64,000 nt of DNA from Marinibacterium sp. (GTDB lineage Bacteria; Pseudomonadota; Alphaproteobacteria; Rhodobacterales; Rhodobacteraceae): contig JAEPNQ010000010.1 in NCBI GenBank assembly GCA_017643305.1, positions 1-64,000 of the forward strand, written 5' to 3'. How positions within the stretch are numbered: the first letter of the stretch is position 1; every line of letters starts with the position of its first letter. Below are positions 53,875-62,542 of the stretch, piece after piece. The translations under genes were made by a program, and so were the position numbers. The notes under the pieces were generated by a model. That model did no database searches. It was given only the letters and a program-made list of their open reading frames with translations, and had not been told where the DNA came from.

Positions 53875-55133
53875 GCGGCCAACCTCTTGGATTTGAGTGC
53901 CGCAAAACTCTCCCCGCTGTCTGCCAAAACTGCCTCTTCGCCGGTGAAGGCTTGCCAGCGTTCGATGGCGACATCGACGTAAACCGGGTTCAGCTCAACC
54001 CCGTAGCAAATGCGCCCGCTGGTTTCCGCCGCGATGAGCGTGGTGCCAGATCCCATGAACGGCTCATAGACCGCTTGGCCGGGGCTGGAGTTGTTTAGGA
54101 TCGGGCGGCGCATGCATTCGACCGGTTTTTGCGTGCCGTGTACGGTTTCGGCATCTTGGTCCTTGTTCGCGATTGGCCAGAGCGTGGTCTGTTTGCGATC
54201 ACCGGCCCAGTGGCCCCTGCCTTTAGCGCGCACGGCATACCAGCAGGGCTCATGCTGCCAGTGGTAATCGCCGCGGCTGAGCACCAGCCTGTCCTTTGCC
54301 CAGATGATCTGGGAGCGGATGGCGAAGCCCGCGGCGATCAGGCTGTCGGCCACAGTGGATGCATGAAGCGCGCCATGCCAAATATAGGCCACATCACCGG
54401 GAAAGAGGGACCAGGCCTCGCGCCAGTCTGCGCGGTCGTCATTCAGCACCTTGCCGGTGCGCTTGGTTTTCGCGGCACCCGCGTGGTTGCGCCATGACGG
54501 ATCGTATTCGACGCCATAGGGTGGGTCAGTCACCATGAGGAGCGGTTTTACGCTGCCGAGGAGCCGCCCAACCACATCGGCGCTGGTGCTGTCACCGCAG
54601 ATCAGCCGATGCGATCCAAGCTGCCAAAGGTCGCCTGCCACCGACACCGGGTTAACCGGCGGCTCCGGGATATCATCCTCGCCCTCAACGGCTCCATCGT
54701 CGCTCACTGTCTCTGGATCCTGCAGCAGGGCATCCAGATCCTCATCCGAGAAGCCCAGCAGATCGAGGTCGAAGTCTTCCGCCAAGAGCCCTGCGATCTC
54801 GTCGCGCAGCATCGCCTCGTCCCATTCGCCAAGCTCGGTCAGCTTGTTATCGGCAATGCGATAGGCGCGCCGTTCCGCTTCATCGAGATGGCCAAGCCGG
54901 ATGACAGGGGCCTCGGTCAGGCCCAGCGCGCCGGCTGCCAGCACGCGCCCATGGCCCGCAATCAACTCGCCGTCGTCAGCGACCAAGCATGGTACGGTCC
55001 ATCCGAACTTCGCCATGCTGGCCGCAATCTTCGCAACCTGGGCCTCGCCATGGATCTTCGCGTTCTTGGCATAAGGGCGCAGCTTCTCGATCGGCCAGAG
55101 CTCGATCTGGCGCGGCGCAAAGACAAGATCCAT
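53871..55133 (-). CDS. ParB-like domain fused to DNA methyltransferase
   Basis: 420 residues. Residues 1-120 are a ParB/Srx-like domain (WPIEKLRPYAKNAKIHGEAQ, GELIAGHGRVLAAGALGL). An acidic linker leads to a beta-class methyltransferase, with catalytic DPPYGVEY at about 200 ahead of the SAM motif EPFMGSGTTLIAAETSG at about 360. It would methylate adenine N6 or cytosine N4 in phage DNA, which may guard against host restriction. No cognate nuclease is adjacent. The target site cannot be read from the sequence. Confidence 0.92.
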   Translation of the reverse strand: MDLVFAPRQIELWPIEKLRPYAKNAKIHGEAQVAKIAASMAKFGWTVPCLVADDGELIAGHGRVLAAGALGLTEAPVIRLGHLDEAERRAYRIADNKLTELGEWDEAMLRDEIAGLLAEDFDLDLLGFSDEDLDALLQDPETVSDDGAVEGEDDIPEPPVNPVSVAGDLWQLGSHRLICGDSTSADVVGRLLGSVKPLLMVTDPPYGVEYDPSWRNHAGAAKTKRTGKVLNDDRADWREAWSLFPGDVAYIWHGALHASTVADSLIAAGFAIRSQIIWAKDRLVLSRGDYHWQHEPCWYAVRAKGRGHWAGDRKQTTLWPIANKDQDAETVHGTQKPVECMRRPILNNSSPGQAVYEPFMGSGTTLIAAETSGRICYGVELNPVYVDVAIERWQAFTGEEAVLADSGESFAALKSKRLAA

Positions 55134-55560
55134 GGGGCAGGACGCTCACTGGCTGCAGGCAAGGCATGCTGAAGGCAGCTCCAAATGCATGGGCGTGTCA
55201 GCGATCGCGGTGCCGGAAAAACAAAAGCGCCCACGAGGGTCTCCTCTGGGCGCAAATCTTCGATGGTTCGTTGGTAGGTCAAGGGGGCTAGAAATGTCAA
55301 TCCGTTTTCTGTTTTGAATCAACGGCTTCTTATGGTGGTGGGGTGGATTCCAACAAAAGGTGGCTTCCTGGATTCCTCGATGGAATCCACTTGCACGGAC
55401 GCAGAAAAGCATAACCCATTGATAATGAGTCAAGTTTTGGCGCGTTGCCCGCGTGCTGGCTTCCAGGTGGATTCCCCGGTGAAAAGGCCAGACGCTAGAA
55501 AAGTTCTGGGCTGAGTACGCCCGTATACGCAAAAGCCCGGGGAGGAACCATGGGAGGGGG
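55134..55560. repeat. 427-base gap with TGGATTCC repeat cluster
   Basis: No convincing gene. The open frames here have no family features or ribosome-binding site. The gap holds four copies of TGGATTCC: 55343-55351 (GTGGATTCC), 55369-55376, 55382-55390 (inverted) and 55467-55475. The first and third form a 10-base perfect inverted repeat (GTGGATTCCA at 55343-55352, TGGAATCCAC at 55381-55390). An operator cluster or hairpin RNA is possible. A GAGGGGG-TCAGG-CCCCCTC hairpin at 55554-55572 closes the higA gene and may terminate it. Confidence 0.45.
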
Positions 55561-55950
55561 TCAGGCCCCCTCGCCGTTGGCCTCGAGGTGATAGGGTGCG
55601 ATCAGCGAGGCCGCTGGGATTTTCCAGCTGGAGTTGATCCTCTGGATCATGCGCAAGGTCAACGGCCGCTTGCGATGCATGATCTCGGAAGCGCGTGGCT
55701 TGCCGCCAACCAGCTCGGCCAAATCACTTTGCTTCTTCTTTTTGATGTCCATGAAGACCTTGAGCGTCTCGATAGGATCGAGCGCTTCGATGGGGTATTC
55801 ACGGTTCTCGTAGGCTTCGATGAGATCGGTCAGGATGTCGAAGCGATCGGCTTCTTCCGTTCCAGGCGCAGGCGGTGCATCGAAGTATTGTTCGATTTCC
55901 GCAAGCGCCCAATCCAGATCTTCATCGGTTCGAATGGCGCGGAGTTCCAT
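55561..55950 (-). CDS. higA: HigA-type antitoxin
   Basis: 129 residues. An acidic N-terminal half (DDLIEAYENREYPIE region) precedes an XRE helix-turn-helix (KKKKQSDLAELVGGKPRASE, IMHRKRPLTLRMIQRINSSW). It follows the toxin gene by 19 bases, the toxin-first order typical of higBA. HigA neutralises HigB and represses the promoter through the palindromes upstream of higB. Confidence 0.85.
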   Translation of the reverse strand: MELRAIRTDEDLDWALAEIEQYFDAPPAPGTEEADRFDILTDLIEAYENREYPIEALDPIETLKVFMDIKKKKQSDLAELVGGKPRASEIMHRKRPLTLRMIQRINSSWKIPAASLIAPYHLEANGEGA

Positions 55951-55969
55951 TTGTTTCTTCCTGGTTTAC

Positions 55970-56269
55970 TTAGATCTTGGTTACGTCGATCTTGTCATAT
56001 TCTGCGTGGGTACCCACGAACTTGATCATCACACGGTAATACGGGCCGTACACAACGCGGGCGACCAGCCGAAACTTATTGCCGCCGATGTCGAACACGA
56101 TCCTGCTGTCGCCAACGAAGTCCACCGAACTACCAAACATGTCCTTCACGTCCTGCGGGCGCTCCCATTGGGCCCGCTCGACCTCAGCGTACCAGAACAA
56201 CAGCGGGGCTTTTGCCGCCGCATGCTTGGTCCAGTACTCCACAAGTGTTCGTCTCGACAGGATTCGCAT
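55970..56269 (-). CDS. higB: HigB-type mRNA interferase toxin
   Basis: 99 residues. MRILSRRTLVEYWTKHAAAK, a Trp-Tyr-containing helix, then the RelE-fold strands SRIVFDIGGNKFRLVARVVY and the closing FVGTHAEYDKID. This is the HigB (HigB_toxin) family, which cleaves mRNA on the ribosome. The His and Tyr of THAEYDKI are in place. Lower GC than its surroundings. Two operator-like palindromes lie just upstream. Confidence 0.9.
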   Translation of the reverse strand: MRILSRRTLVEYWTKHAAAKAPLLFWYAEVERAQWERPQDVKDMFGSSVDFVGDSRIVFDIGGNKFRLVARVVYGPYYRVMIKFVGTHAEYDKIDVTKI

Positions 56270-56282
56270 GCTACCTCATCGT

Positions 56283-56335
56283 GTTCCCTATATGGGAACC
56301 TCCCTTCATATGTTACCAATTTGGGAACTTGTCAA
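56283..56335 (-). promoter_or_regulatory. higBA promoter and two operator palindromes
   Basis: GTTCCC-TATAT-GGGAAC (56283-56299, perfect) and GTTACC-AATTT-GGGAAC (56312-56328, one mismatch) lie 29 bases apart, about three helical turns. On the minus strand TTGACA (56335-56330) is followed 17 bases later by CATATG, a fair -35/-10 pair that the second palindrome fills. This is the layout expected for HigA autorepression. Binding is inferred. Confidence 0.7.
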
Positions 56336-56545
56336 GGGCAGGCTGAACTAACACTCGGGCGTTCGCTAGGTATCAAACCTGTTATCTTCAACCTATCACA
56401 ACAACACGCCCGCCTGAAGCCCGTCGCTAAGCCCTGCCCAGCTCCGCGTATTAATCGCTGTAGGCCTCCCGAACTGAGGCGGGTAGGTTGCCGAGCCTTG
56501 GGTCATCATGAACACCACGAGAAGCGGCGCGTTTGGGATCAAAAC

Positions 56546-59500
56546 TCACCCGCGCGCACGAAACACCAGCTCTGGCAATATTGTCTCCCATTCGTCGCGC
56601 TTGATATAGGTTTGAAATCGTTCGTCATTGTCGGTTTTGCGCCAGCGCACGATGGCCCCGACTCTGCCTGACACAAGGGTCGTGTTGTCGGGCGGCGCCC
56701 AGTTTCCGGCCATGCGGCCCACGAGCTTGCAGTTTCGGTCAAGGATCAGCCATTTTCCTTCTTGCTGTTCAATCGTTACCGGATCATCGACGTTTGCCGA
56801 GGCGATGGCGCTATGGGTCCTGTTCGCGTCGGGCAGGCGGCCTGCATAAGAAAGATCGACCGATGCCATATCTGGTACCTGATATTGATCAGGCTCAGGT
56901 AGATCGCGCCGCCGTAGCATTTCGACCTTGCGCAGCATCTCGCATTCGCTGTCGGCTTCTACAAAGGCATGTGCGCCACTGGTTACTACGGCAAGGCTAT
57001 GGCGCGCGCGTGTCATAGCAACGTAGAACAGCCGGCGCGGCGCTTCGCCATCTTCGCCCTTGGAGAGCGCCTTCCAGCCGCCGTTAAGGATCACCACATG
57101 ATCGAATTCAAGCCCTTTAGAGCGATGCGCGGTTAGCAGCAAAAGCCCCCGCTGCGCGCTACGAACATCTTGTGCCCATTCCGCGAGCCATTCGATCACA
57201 TCAGGCACCGGAATGGTCTTATTGCCCAGTTCCCGCGCAAGGTCTGCAATGCCCTCTGCGATCAGATCAACCCAACGGTTTGGAGGTTGCTCATTCAGTA
57301 CCTTGAGGATGTCCTGAATGGTCAGCATTGCCGTCGGGTTTCGTCGCAACCCCGCTACAAGGCGCTGCATTTCGCGTAGGCGCCAAACGCTTGGTAACTT
57401 CTCATTGGCCATCTCGACGGGCAGGCCGAGCTTTTCGGAATAGGCCCGGACGGGGCCAAGCCTTCGCCAATCTCGCGAGATGATCGCACAGCGTGCCCAG
57501 CTAAACCCCGGATCGAGCCGAGAGAGGCGCACCAACTCATCTACAGCGGCCACTGCTTGCGCGGTGTCATCCGCTGCGACATCGAGAAACTGCACGCGCC
57601 CCTGACCAACCGGGTCGTGAACTGACATTACGCCTCCGCCGGGGTCAAGGCTGCGCATTTTGTCTACCGTGATGGCATTTCCGGCTTTCATACGACCCCG
57701 CGCAGGTTCGATCACCTGATTTGCCGCATCAATGATGTGACGCGTTGAACGGTAGTTTTCGATCAGGAACTTAGGCTTCGCGCGGTAATCTTCTTCGAAT
57801 CGACGGATGAACGAAATTGACGCCCCTGCGAAGGCGTAAATGTTCTGGTCATCGTCCCCCACGGCGAAAAGGCTCAATCGTTGGTCGGGGTCTTCGAGCG
57901 ATCGGCCAGCAACGGCAGCAATCAGCGCATATTCTTCTGGTCCGATATCTTGATATTCATCCACCAAGATCCAGCGATATCCCTGTATGAGCGCTTCGCG
58001 CTGCGCCTCTGCTTCTGAGCGGCTCAACCCCTCGCCGTTGATCTGGCGCACTGCCTCCATCACAATGCCTTCGAAATCGCGCGTCTCATTTGCCACGCCC
58101 GCAAAACTCGCCCCCACCAATCGCATCGCCAATGCATGACAAGTTGAAACGGTCACACGCGAAGCATCTTCGCCCACAAGATGGCGAAGACGTGCGCGGA
58201 TTTCGGCGGCGGCATGGCGGTTGTATGTCAGCACCAGAATGCCTCGCGGATCTTCGCGCTTCACACGCAATAGGTAGGCGATGCGATGCACCAAAACGCG
58301 TGTCTTGCCTGAACCAGGTCCAGCGAGCACCAGCACGTTGGTCTCCTCGCGTTCATCAGCAACGATCTCTTGCTGCACCGGGTTGCCTAGATCCTCGACA
58401 ATCTGCTTCCACGCCTTGCCAGTCGTCTGGCGGCGAAGTTCGGCTCCACGCCCTGGCATCCAGCGCTGCAAAAAGCGAGCCTGATCGAGCGCAAAATACT
58501 CCTCCGACAGCCGCACCGCCTCATCGATCCGGTCGAGACCCTTTTCGGCATAAGCGGCCATCACATGCGTCTGGAGGGTTTGCTCACGGTAATGGTCCTC
58601 AAGCGGCAGGAAGTCCTTCTTTGAGAAGCCCGCGCGACCAGGATTCAGGTAAATCGTCATAGCTGATCGGAACACTGTCAGCCCTTTACCAAGCGTCAGC
58701 ACCTGCTGCTCATGAAGCCACAAGAGCGCACGTTCCATGAGCTTGGTCATGTCTTTTACGCCAGTGGATTTGAGAAACGCATCCCCGCCCAGCGCGGCCA
58801 ACATGTCGCCGATGGTTGTGTGCAGCTGCACATCTTTGCCGCGAGCTCCAGCAGGGGCAGTGGAAATCAAAAAATCGAGTAGTTTTTCTGCAGCCGCCCA
58901 GCGCACCGCTGCTGTTTGTTCCACCACTCGCCAGGACCTTTGCAGCACCACCTCAAGCGTTTTGGCTGAGAGTTTGCGCAGACGAATGTTGCCCATTCCA
59001 CCATCGCTGTCGCGACCGTCCCTCTCGATGCTGCGCAAAAGACGATCGAGTATATGTGGGCTCGCATCCTCGTGCCCTTCGCTGCGCAAGACCTGGCTTG
59101 CCGAGGCAAGATCAAGTGGGGAACCATCGCCCACGCCCGCCTCAGGAGCTAGTTCGCGCATTCGTGCTACAAGCGCCTTTTCCAACCGCATTGCGCGGCT
59201 CATGCGCTGGCGCGAATGGTTTTCAACACCAATATGCACCGAAACCGTGATGGCGATATCGTTGCGTGCAATCCCTAGGGTTTCGAGGTCAGCCATCGCC
59301 TTGCTCAGCTCGCGGTGCGATAGCCCGCTGATGCCGGTCAACTCGTCAGTTGAAATGCCTTGATCGGGGGCCGTGTTCATTACATGGCTTACAATGCTCA
59401 AAAGCTGCTCGCGCCGCGCTTGCGTGATGTCGGCGGCCCGAAGGCGGGTTTCGGCTTCGGCGAGCGTTCGCACCAAAAGCGACGCGGGAAACACCTGAAC

Positions 59501-61681
59501 CCGGTTTTCTTCACGCGAAACGAGTGCGGCTTCCTCGAGCCAAGAGACCGCAGTCTTTACCCGCGTGTCGTCGGTGGCGCTGTCGCGGATGAACTCTCGG
59601 TCCTTTTCCTCGCGCACAATCTCGCCGGGCGTTGCTACCACCTTGCCGCTGTTGCGGGTGTGCTCGTCGATGCGGCGGAGTGCCTTGAGAATGGCGCCGA
59701 TCTCGTGGCGCTCAAGCCGCGAACGCGCGGTGAGGGTGAATTGCCGCTCCACATCGTCGGAGAGGTATAGCAATACGCAGTCGGCAGGAGCGCGGTCGCG
59801 CCCGGCTCGGCCCGCCTCTTGCAGGTAGTTTTCCAACGATCCGGGAATATCAGCGTGAACCACAAGCCGAATATCGGGCTTGTCAATGCCCATGCCGAAC
59901 GCGTTGGTGGCTGCAATCACCCGCAGATCGCCCACGCGGAAGCGCTCTTGCACCGACTGCTTGTCGTCGGCGGTTAGACCTGCGTGGAAATGCTCGGCAG
60001 CAAGTCCTTGGTCCTTCAGAAAATCAGCGACGCGCTCGGTCTCTTTGCGGGTGGCACAATAGACAACGGCGCCTGATTTTCCTTCGGCAGGCAAATGATT
60101 GGAAATCACCGTCAGCAGATCTCCGAGCTTACTTTCTTTCCCTGTCGCCAAAACCGAAAAGGTCAGGTTTGTTCGCGTTGCGCCGCCGTCAAACAGCTCG
60201 AGATTTACGCCTAGGCGTTCGTGAAAAAGCTCCGTGATGTCGCGCACCACCTCGGGTTTTGCGGTGGCAGTTAGGCATAGCACTGGCGCGGGGGCCACAT
60301 CGCCCGAAAATTCGCGGATGAAACGCCCGATGTAGCGATAATCAGGGCGAAAATCGTGCCCCCATTTTGACACGCAGTGCGCCTCGTCCAGCACCCATAG
60401 GCCGACCTCGCGCTGCGCTAAAACCGAACGCACCGAAACACTGCGTAGTTGCTCGGGCGAAATCAGCAAAATTGCGGCCTGACCCAGCCGTACCCTGTCA
60501 AGCGCATCTTGCCGTTCTGGCATCGAGAGCATTCCGTTGATGGTCACGGAGGACGAGATCCCAACGCGTTCCATCCCCTGCACCTGGTCCGCCATCAGTG
60601 CCACCAGCGGCGAAATCACTACCGTTAGTGCCCCTGTCTTATCGTAAAGGCTTAGTGCCGGCACCTGATAGCAAACCGATTTGCCCGTGCCGGTGGGCAG
60701 GATTCCCAATACGTTAACGTGGCGCATGGCTTCAGAAACGATGACTTCTTGCAATGGGCGGCCCATGCTGTCGGCGGGCTGCGGGCGGAAGCCTTCAAAG
60801 CCAAACCATTTTTTCAGCGCACCGATCGGATTGTTCATTTCGGCGCACCACCCACACGTGCTCTCGCCGCAGGTGGTGTCGCGTAGTTCGCGCACGAGCA
60901 AGGCGGCTTGTGGGAACGCTGCCCGAACCCAAGGCGGCATAACAGATTCGCCACCCGAGACCGAAATCCATGAGAGTGCATAGGCCAGAGGCCAACCCAT
61001 TTGCGGATCTGACAACTGGTCAAGAACTTGCCCCACCTGTGTGCTACAGGCTTTGCCTGCAAGGAGAGACCTGATCGCGGCCAGCGCTTCGCGGCGCTCC
61101 GGCTGAGGTGCCTTGCGGATCTCGCAGAACACAGCGTCAAAGCCTTCCGCGCGGTCCATACGCGTGGCCAAGTAGTGATAGGCAGTTAGCGTTTCAGGTG
61201 ACTGCGCCGCAAGATCCGTCAGCGCCTTGATCTGGTTGCCCAACACCTCAAAAACGAGCCGTGCATCCAGCTCGGGGTCGTTCACATGCCCCGCCTGCAA
61301 GCGCCCGTCATGGTAATGTTTGACGAGGTGGTGATAGGGGTTGCGTGGAAAGGCCAGCGGATTGAGCCAGAGCGTATCAATGGGCGCGGCTAGTTTTTCG
61401 GCCAACCTTGGACGAGCGGCCAGAAGATGCTCGATATCGTGGCGTAGTATATTGTGGCCGATAATATGTGAGGTTTTCAAAACGGCTTTTTCGAGAGAGT
61501 CGAGCCCCTGCAGGATATTACCTTTTGAAGACACAACCGCTGGGCCGTTTCCAAACCCCACCACGGCCATATCGAAAATTTCGGCGGTCTTTGGATTCAC
61601 TTCGAGATCAACCGACAAGCACCGCTCAAGCAGGGGTGTCTTGTCGTCGCGTCTAGATCTCATGAAGTTGAGGAATGCCAT
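56546..61681 (-). CDS. Exonuclease-RecQ-UvrD triple fusion helicase
   Basis: 1711 residues from the ATG at 61681. A TTG 60 bases upstream is less likely. Three enzymes are joined. A DEDD 3'-5' exonuclease has DLEVNP (D25, E27), GHNILRHDIEHL and HVNDPELDARLVFEVL. A RecQ helicase has Walker A LPTGTGKSVCYQ near residue 327, VLDEAHCVSKWGHDFRPDYR, and QEAGRAGRDRAPADC. A UvrD/Rep SF1A helicase has LAGPGSGKTRVLVHR near 1120, WILVDEYQDIGPEEY, TAHRSKGLEFDHVV, and YVAMTRARHSL near the end. All three active sites look intact. Opposite polarities (RecQ and UvrD 3'-5') are coupled to a nuclease. It stands alone between HigBA and the replication genes. A role in repair or anti-phage defence is possible. 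Confidence 0.88.
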   Translation of the reverse strand: MAFLNFMRSRRDDKTPLLERCLSVDLEVNPKTAEIFDMAVVGFGNGPAVVSSKGNILQGLDSLEKAVLKTSHIIGHNILRHDIEHLLAARPRLAEKLAAPIDTLWLNPLAFPRNPYHHLVKHYHDGRLQAGHVNDPELDARLVFEVLGNQIKALTDLAAQSPETLTAYHYLATRMDRAEGFDAVFCEIRKAPQPERREALAAIRSLLAGKACSTQVGQVLDQLSDPQMGWPLAYALSWISVSGGESVMPPWVRAAFPQAALLVRELRDTTCGESTCGWCAEMNNPIGALKKWFGFEGFRPQPADSMGRPLQEVIVSEAMRHVNVLGILPTGTGKSVCYQVPALSLYDKTGALTVVISPLVALMADQVQGMERVGISSSVTINGMLSMPERQDALDRVRLGQAAILLISPEQLRSVSVRSVLAQREVGLWVLDEAHCVSKWGHDFRPDYRYIGRFIREFSGDVAPAPVLCLTATAKPEVVRDITELFHERLGVNLELFDGGATRTNLTFSVLATGKESKLGDLLTVISNHLPAEGKSGAVVYCATRKETERVADFLKDQGLAAEHFHAGLTADDKQSVQERFRVGDLRVIAATNAFGMGIDKPDIRLVVHADIPGSLENYLQEAGRAGRDRAPADCVLLYLSDDVERQFTLTARSRLERHEIGAILKALRRIDEHTRNSGKVVATPGEIVREEKDREFIRDSATDDTRVKTAVSWLEEAALVSREENRVQVFPASLLVRTLAEAETRLRAADITQARREQLLSIVSHVMNTAPDQGISTDELTGISGLSHRELSKAMADLETLGIARNDIAITVSVHIGVENHSRQRMSRAMRLEKALVARMRELAPEAGVGDGSPLDLASASQVLRSEGHEDASPHILDRLLRSIERDGRDSDGGMGNIRLRKLSAKTLEVVLQRSWRVVEQTAAVRWAAAEKLLDFLISTAPAGARGKDVQLHTTIGDMLAALGGDAFLKSTGVKDMTKLMERALLWLHEQQVLTLGKGLTVFRSAMTIYLNPGRAGFSKKDFLPLEDHYREQTLQTHVMAAYAEKGLDRIDEAVRLSEEYFALDQARFLQRWMPGRGAELRRQTTGKAWKQIVEDLGNPVQQEIVADEREETNVLVLAGPGSGKTRVLVHRIAYLLRVKREDPRGILVLTYNRHAAAEIRARLRHLVGEDASRVTVSTCHALAMRLVGASFAGVANETRDFEGIVMEAVRQINGEGLSRSEAEAQREALIQGYRWILVDEYQDIGPEEYALIAAVAGRSLEDPDQRLSLFAVGDDDQNIYAFAGASISFIRRFEEDYRAKPKFLIENYRSTRHIIDAANQVIEPARGRMKAGNAITVDKMRSLDPGGGVMSVHDPVGQGRVQFLDVAADDTAQAVAAVDELVRLSRLDPGFSWARCAIISRDWRRLGPVRAYSEKLGLPVEMANEKLPSVWRLREMQRLVAGLRRNPTAMLTIQDILKVLNEQPPNRWVDLIAEGIADLARELGNKTIPVPDVIEWLAEWAQDVRSAQRGLLLLTAHRSKGLEFDHVVILNGGWKALSKGEDGEAPRRLFYVAMTRARHSLAVVTSGAHAFVEADSECEMLRKVEMLRRRDLPEPDQYQVPDMASVDLSYAGRLPDANRTHSAIASANVDDPVTIEQQEGKWLILDRNCKLVGRMAGNWAPPDNTTLVSGRVGAIVRWRKTDNDERFQTYIKRDEWETILPELVFRARG

Positions 61682-61870
61682 TAAGCCCGATGGAATTGTA
61701 ATTCGTTGATTAAGCCTAGTGTGGCCCTTTGGACACCGCAAGTGATCAAGTATGAAGCGGGAAGCCTAAGGCTGCGAAAAGACGCAGTATCCCAACGCGG
61801 TAGCGAGGCGGGCGCGCCCCCCTTTCCTGGCGATCCCGCCTAACCGATTATGACGCTTTAGGCTGCCCTT

Positions 61871-62542
61871 TCACCGCACCCATGGCCTCTCTCTCGGCAT
61901 CACCTTCGTCACCTCCAACTCGTGCAATAAACTGCCCGCCTGCAACCCCTCGCGCACCCAACCCAGGGCCTGCCACCATTCCCCATACGCCCGACGCGCT
62001 CCCTCAATCTGCCGGGCATCCGGCCGAAACATTACAGGACAGGCCCGCACCTCCACGGTCCGCCACTTGCCGCGCGACAGCACACGCTCGGTGCCCACCA
62101 CCACGGTCGTTGCATGATCACCGTGTCTATTGCGCTTCATTTCCACAGGGACACAGCGCGGCACAGCCCCTGGCATCCAGTCCGGCGTCAGCCCAGCGCG
62201 GGCGAGCTCAGCCACGCGAATTGCCATCCGCTTGCCGCCGAGGTTGTCGGGCATCCCAGCCACGGTGGCAGCAATAACTTCGGCGTCTTCGTGGGTGTAG
62301 GTGCCCATCTTGTACTGACCCCCGTCAATTTTGCAGCCTAGCGCTGCCCGCTGCATGAGGATGTATTCCAGACCGAAGCCAAACCCCTGGCTTCGCTCTG
62401 GGTCGGGCGGCTCGGGTAGCTCCAGCTGTGCATGCTCAACGCGAAACGCCCACTCCAGCGCTTGCTGCACGGACATGACGCGCTTCGGTCGCCCATGACC
62501 GGTGCGCGGGGAGTGGATGTGAAGATTGCGATCGTGTTTCAC
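61871..62542 (-). CDS. Phage hypothetical protein downstream of the initiator
   Basis: 223 residues: a basic N-terminus (HIHSPRTGHGRPKRVMSVQQ), then a helical domain with QGFGFGLEYILMQRAALGCK, and a beta-rich end (GDHATTVVVGTERVLSRGKW, VEVRACPVMFRPDARQI). Family not recognised. Its start overlaps the stop of the initiator gene (ATGA), so it probably belongs to the replication operon. Confidence 0.6.
   Translation of the reverse strand: MKHDRNLHIHSPRTGHGRPKRVMSVQQALEWAFRVEHAQLELPEPPDPERSQGFGFGLEYILMQRAALGCKIDGGQYKMGTYTHEDAEVIAATVAGMPDNLGGKRMAIRVAELARAGLTPDWMPGAVPRCVPVEMKRNRHGDHATTVVVGTERVLSRGKWRTVEVRACPVMFRPDARQIEGARRAYGEWWQALGWVREGLQAGSLLHELEVTKVMPRERPWVR

Noticed and set aside
55146-55532. 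128-codon minus-strand frame in the gap before the methyltransferase.
   Set aside because: No conserved features, odd composition, and its sequence follows the TGGATTCC repeats rather than protein constraints.
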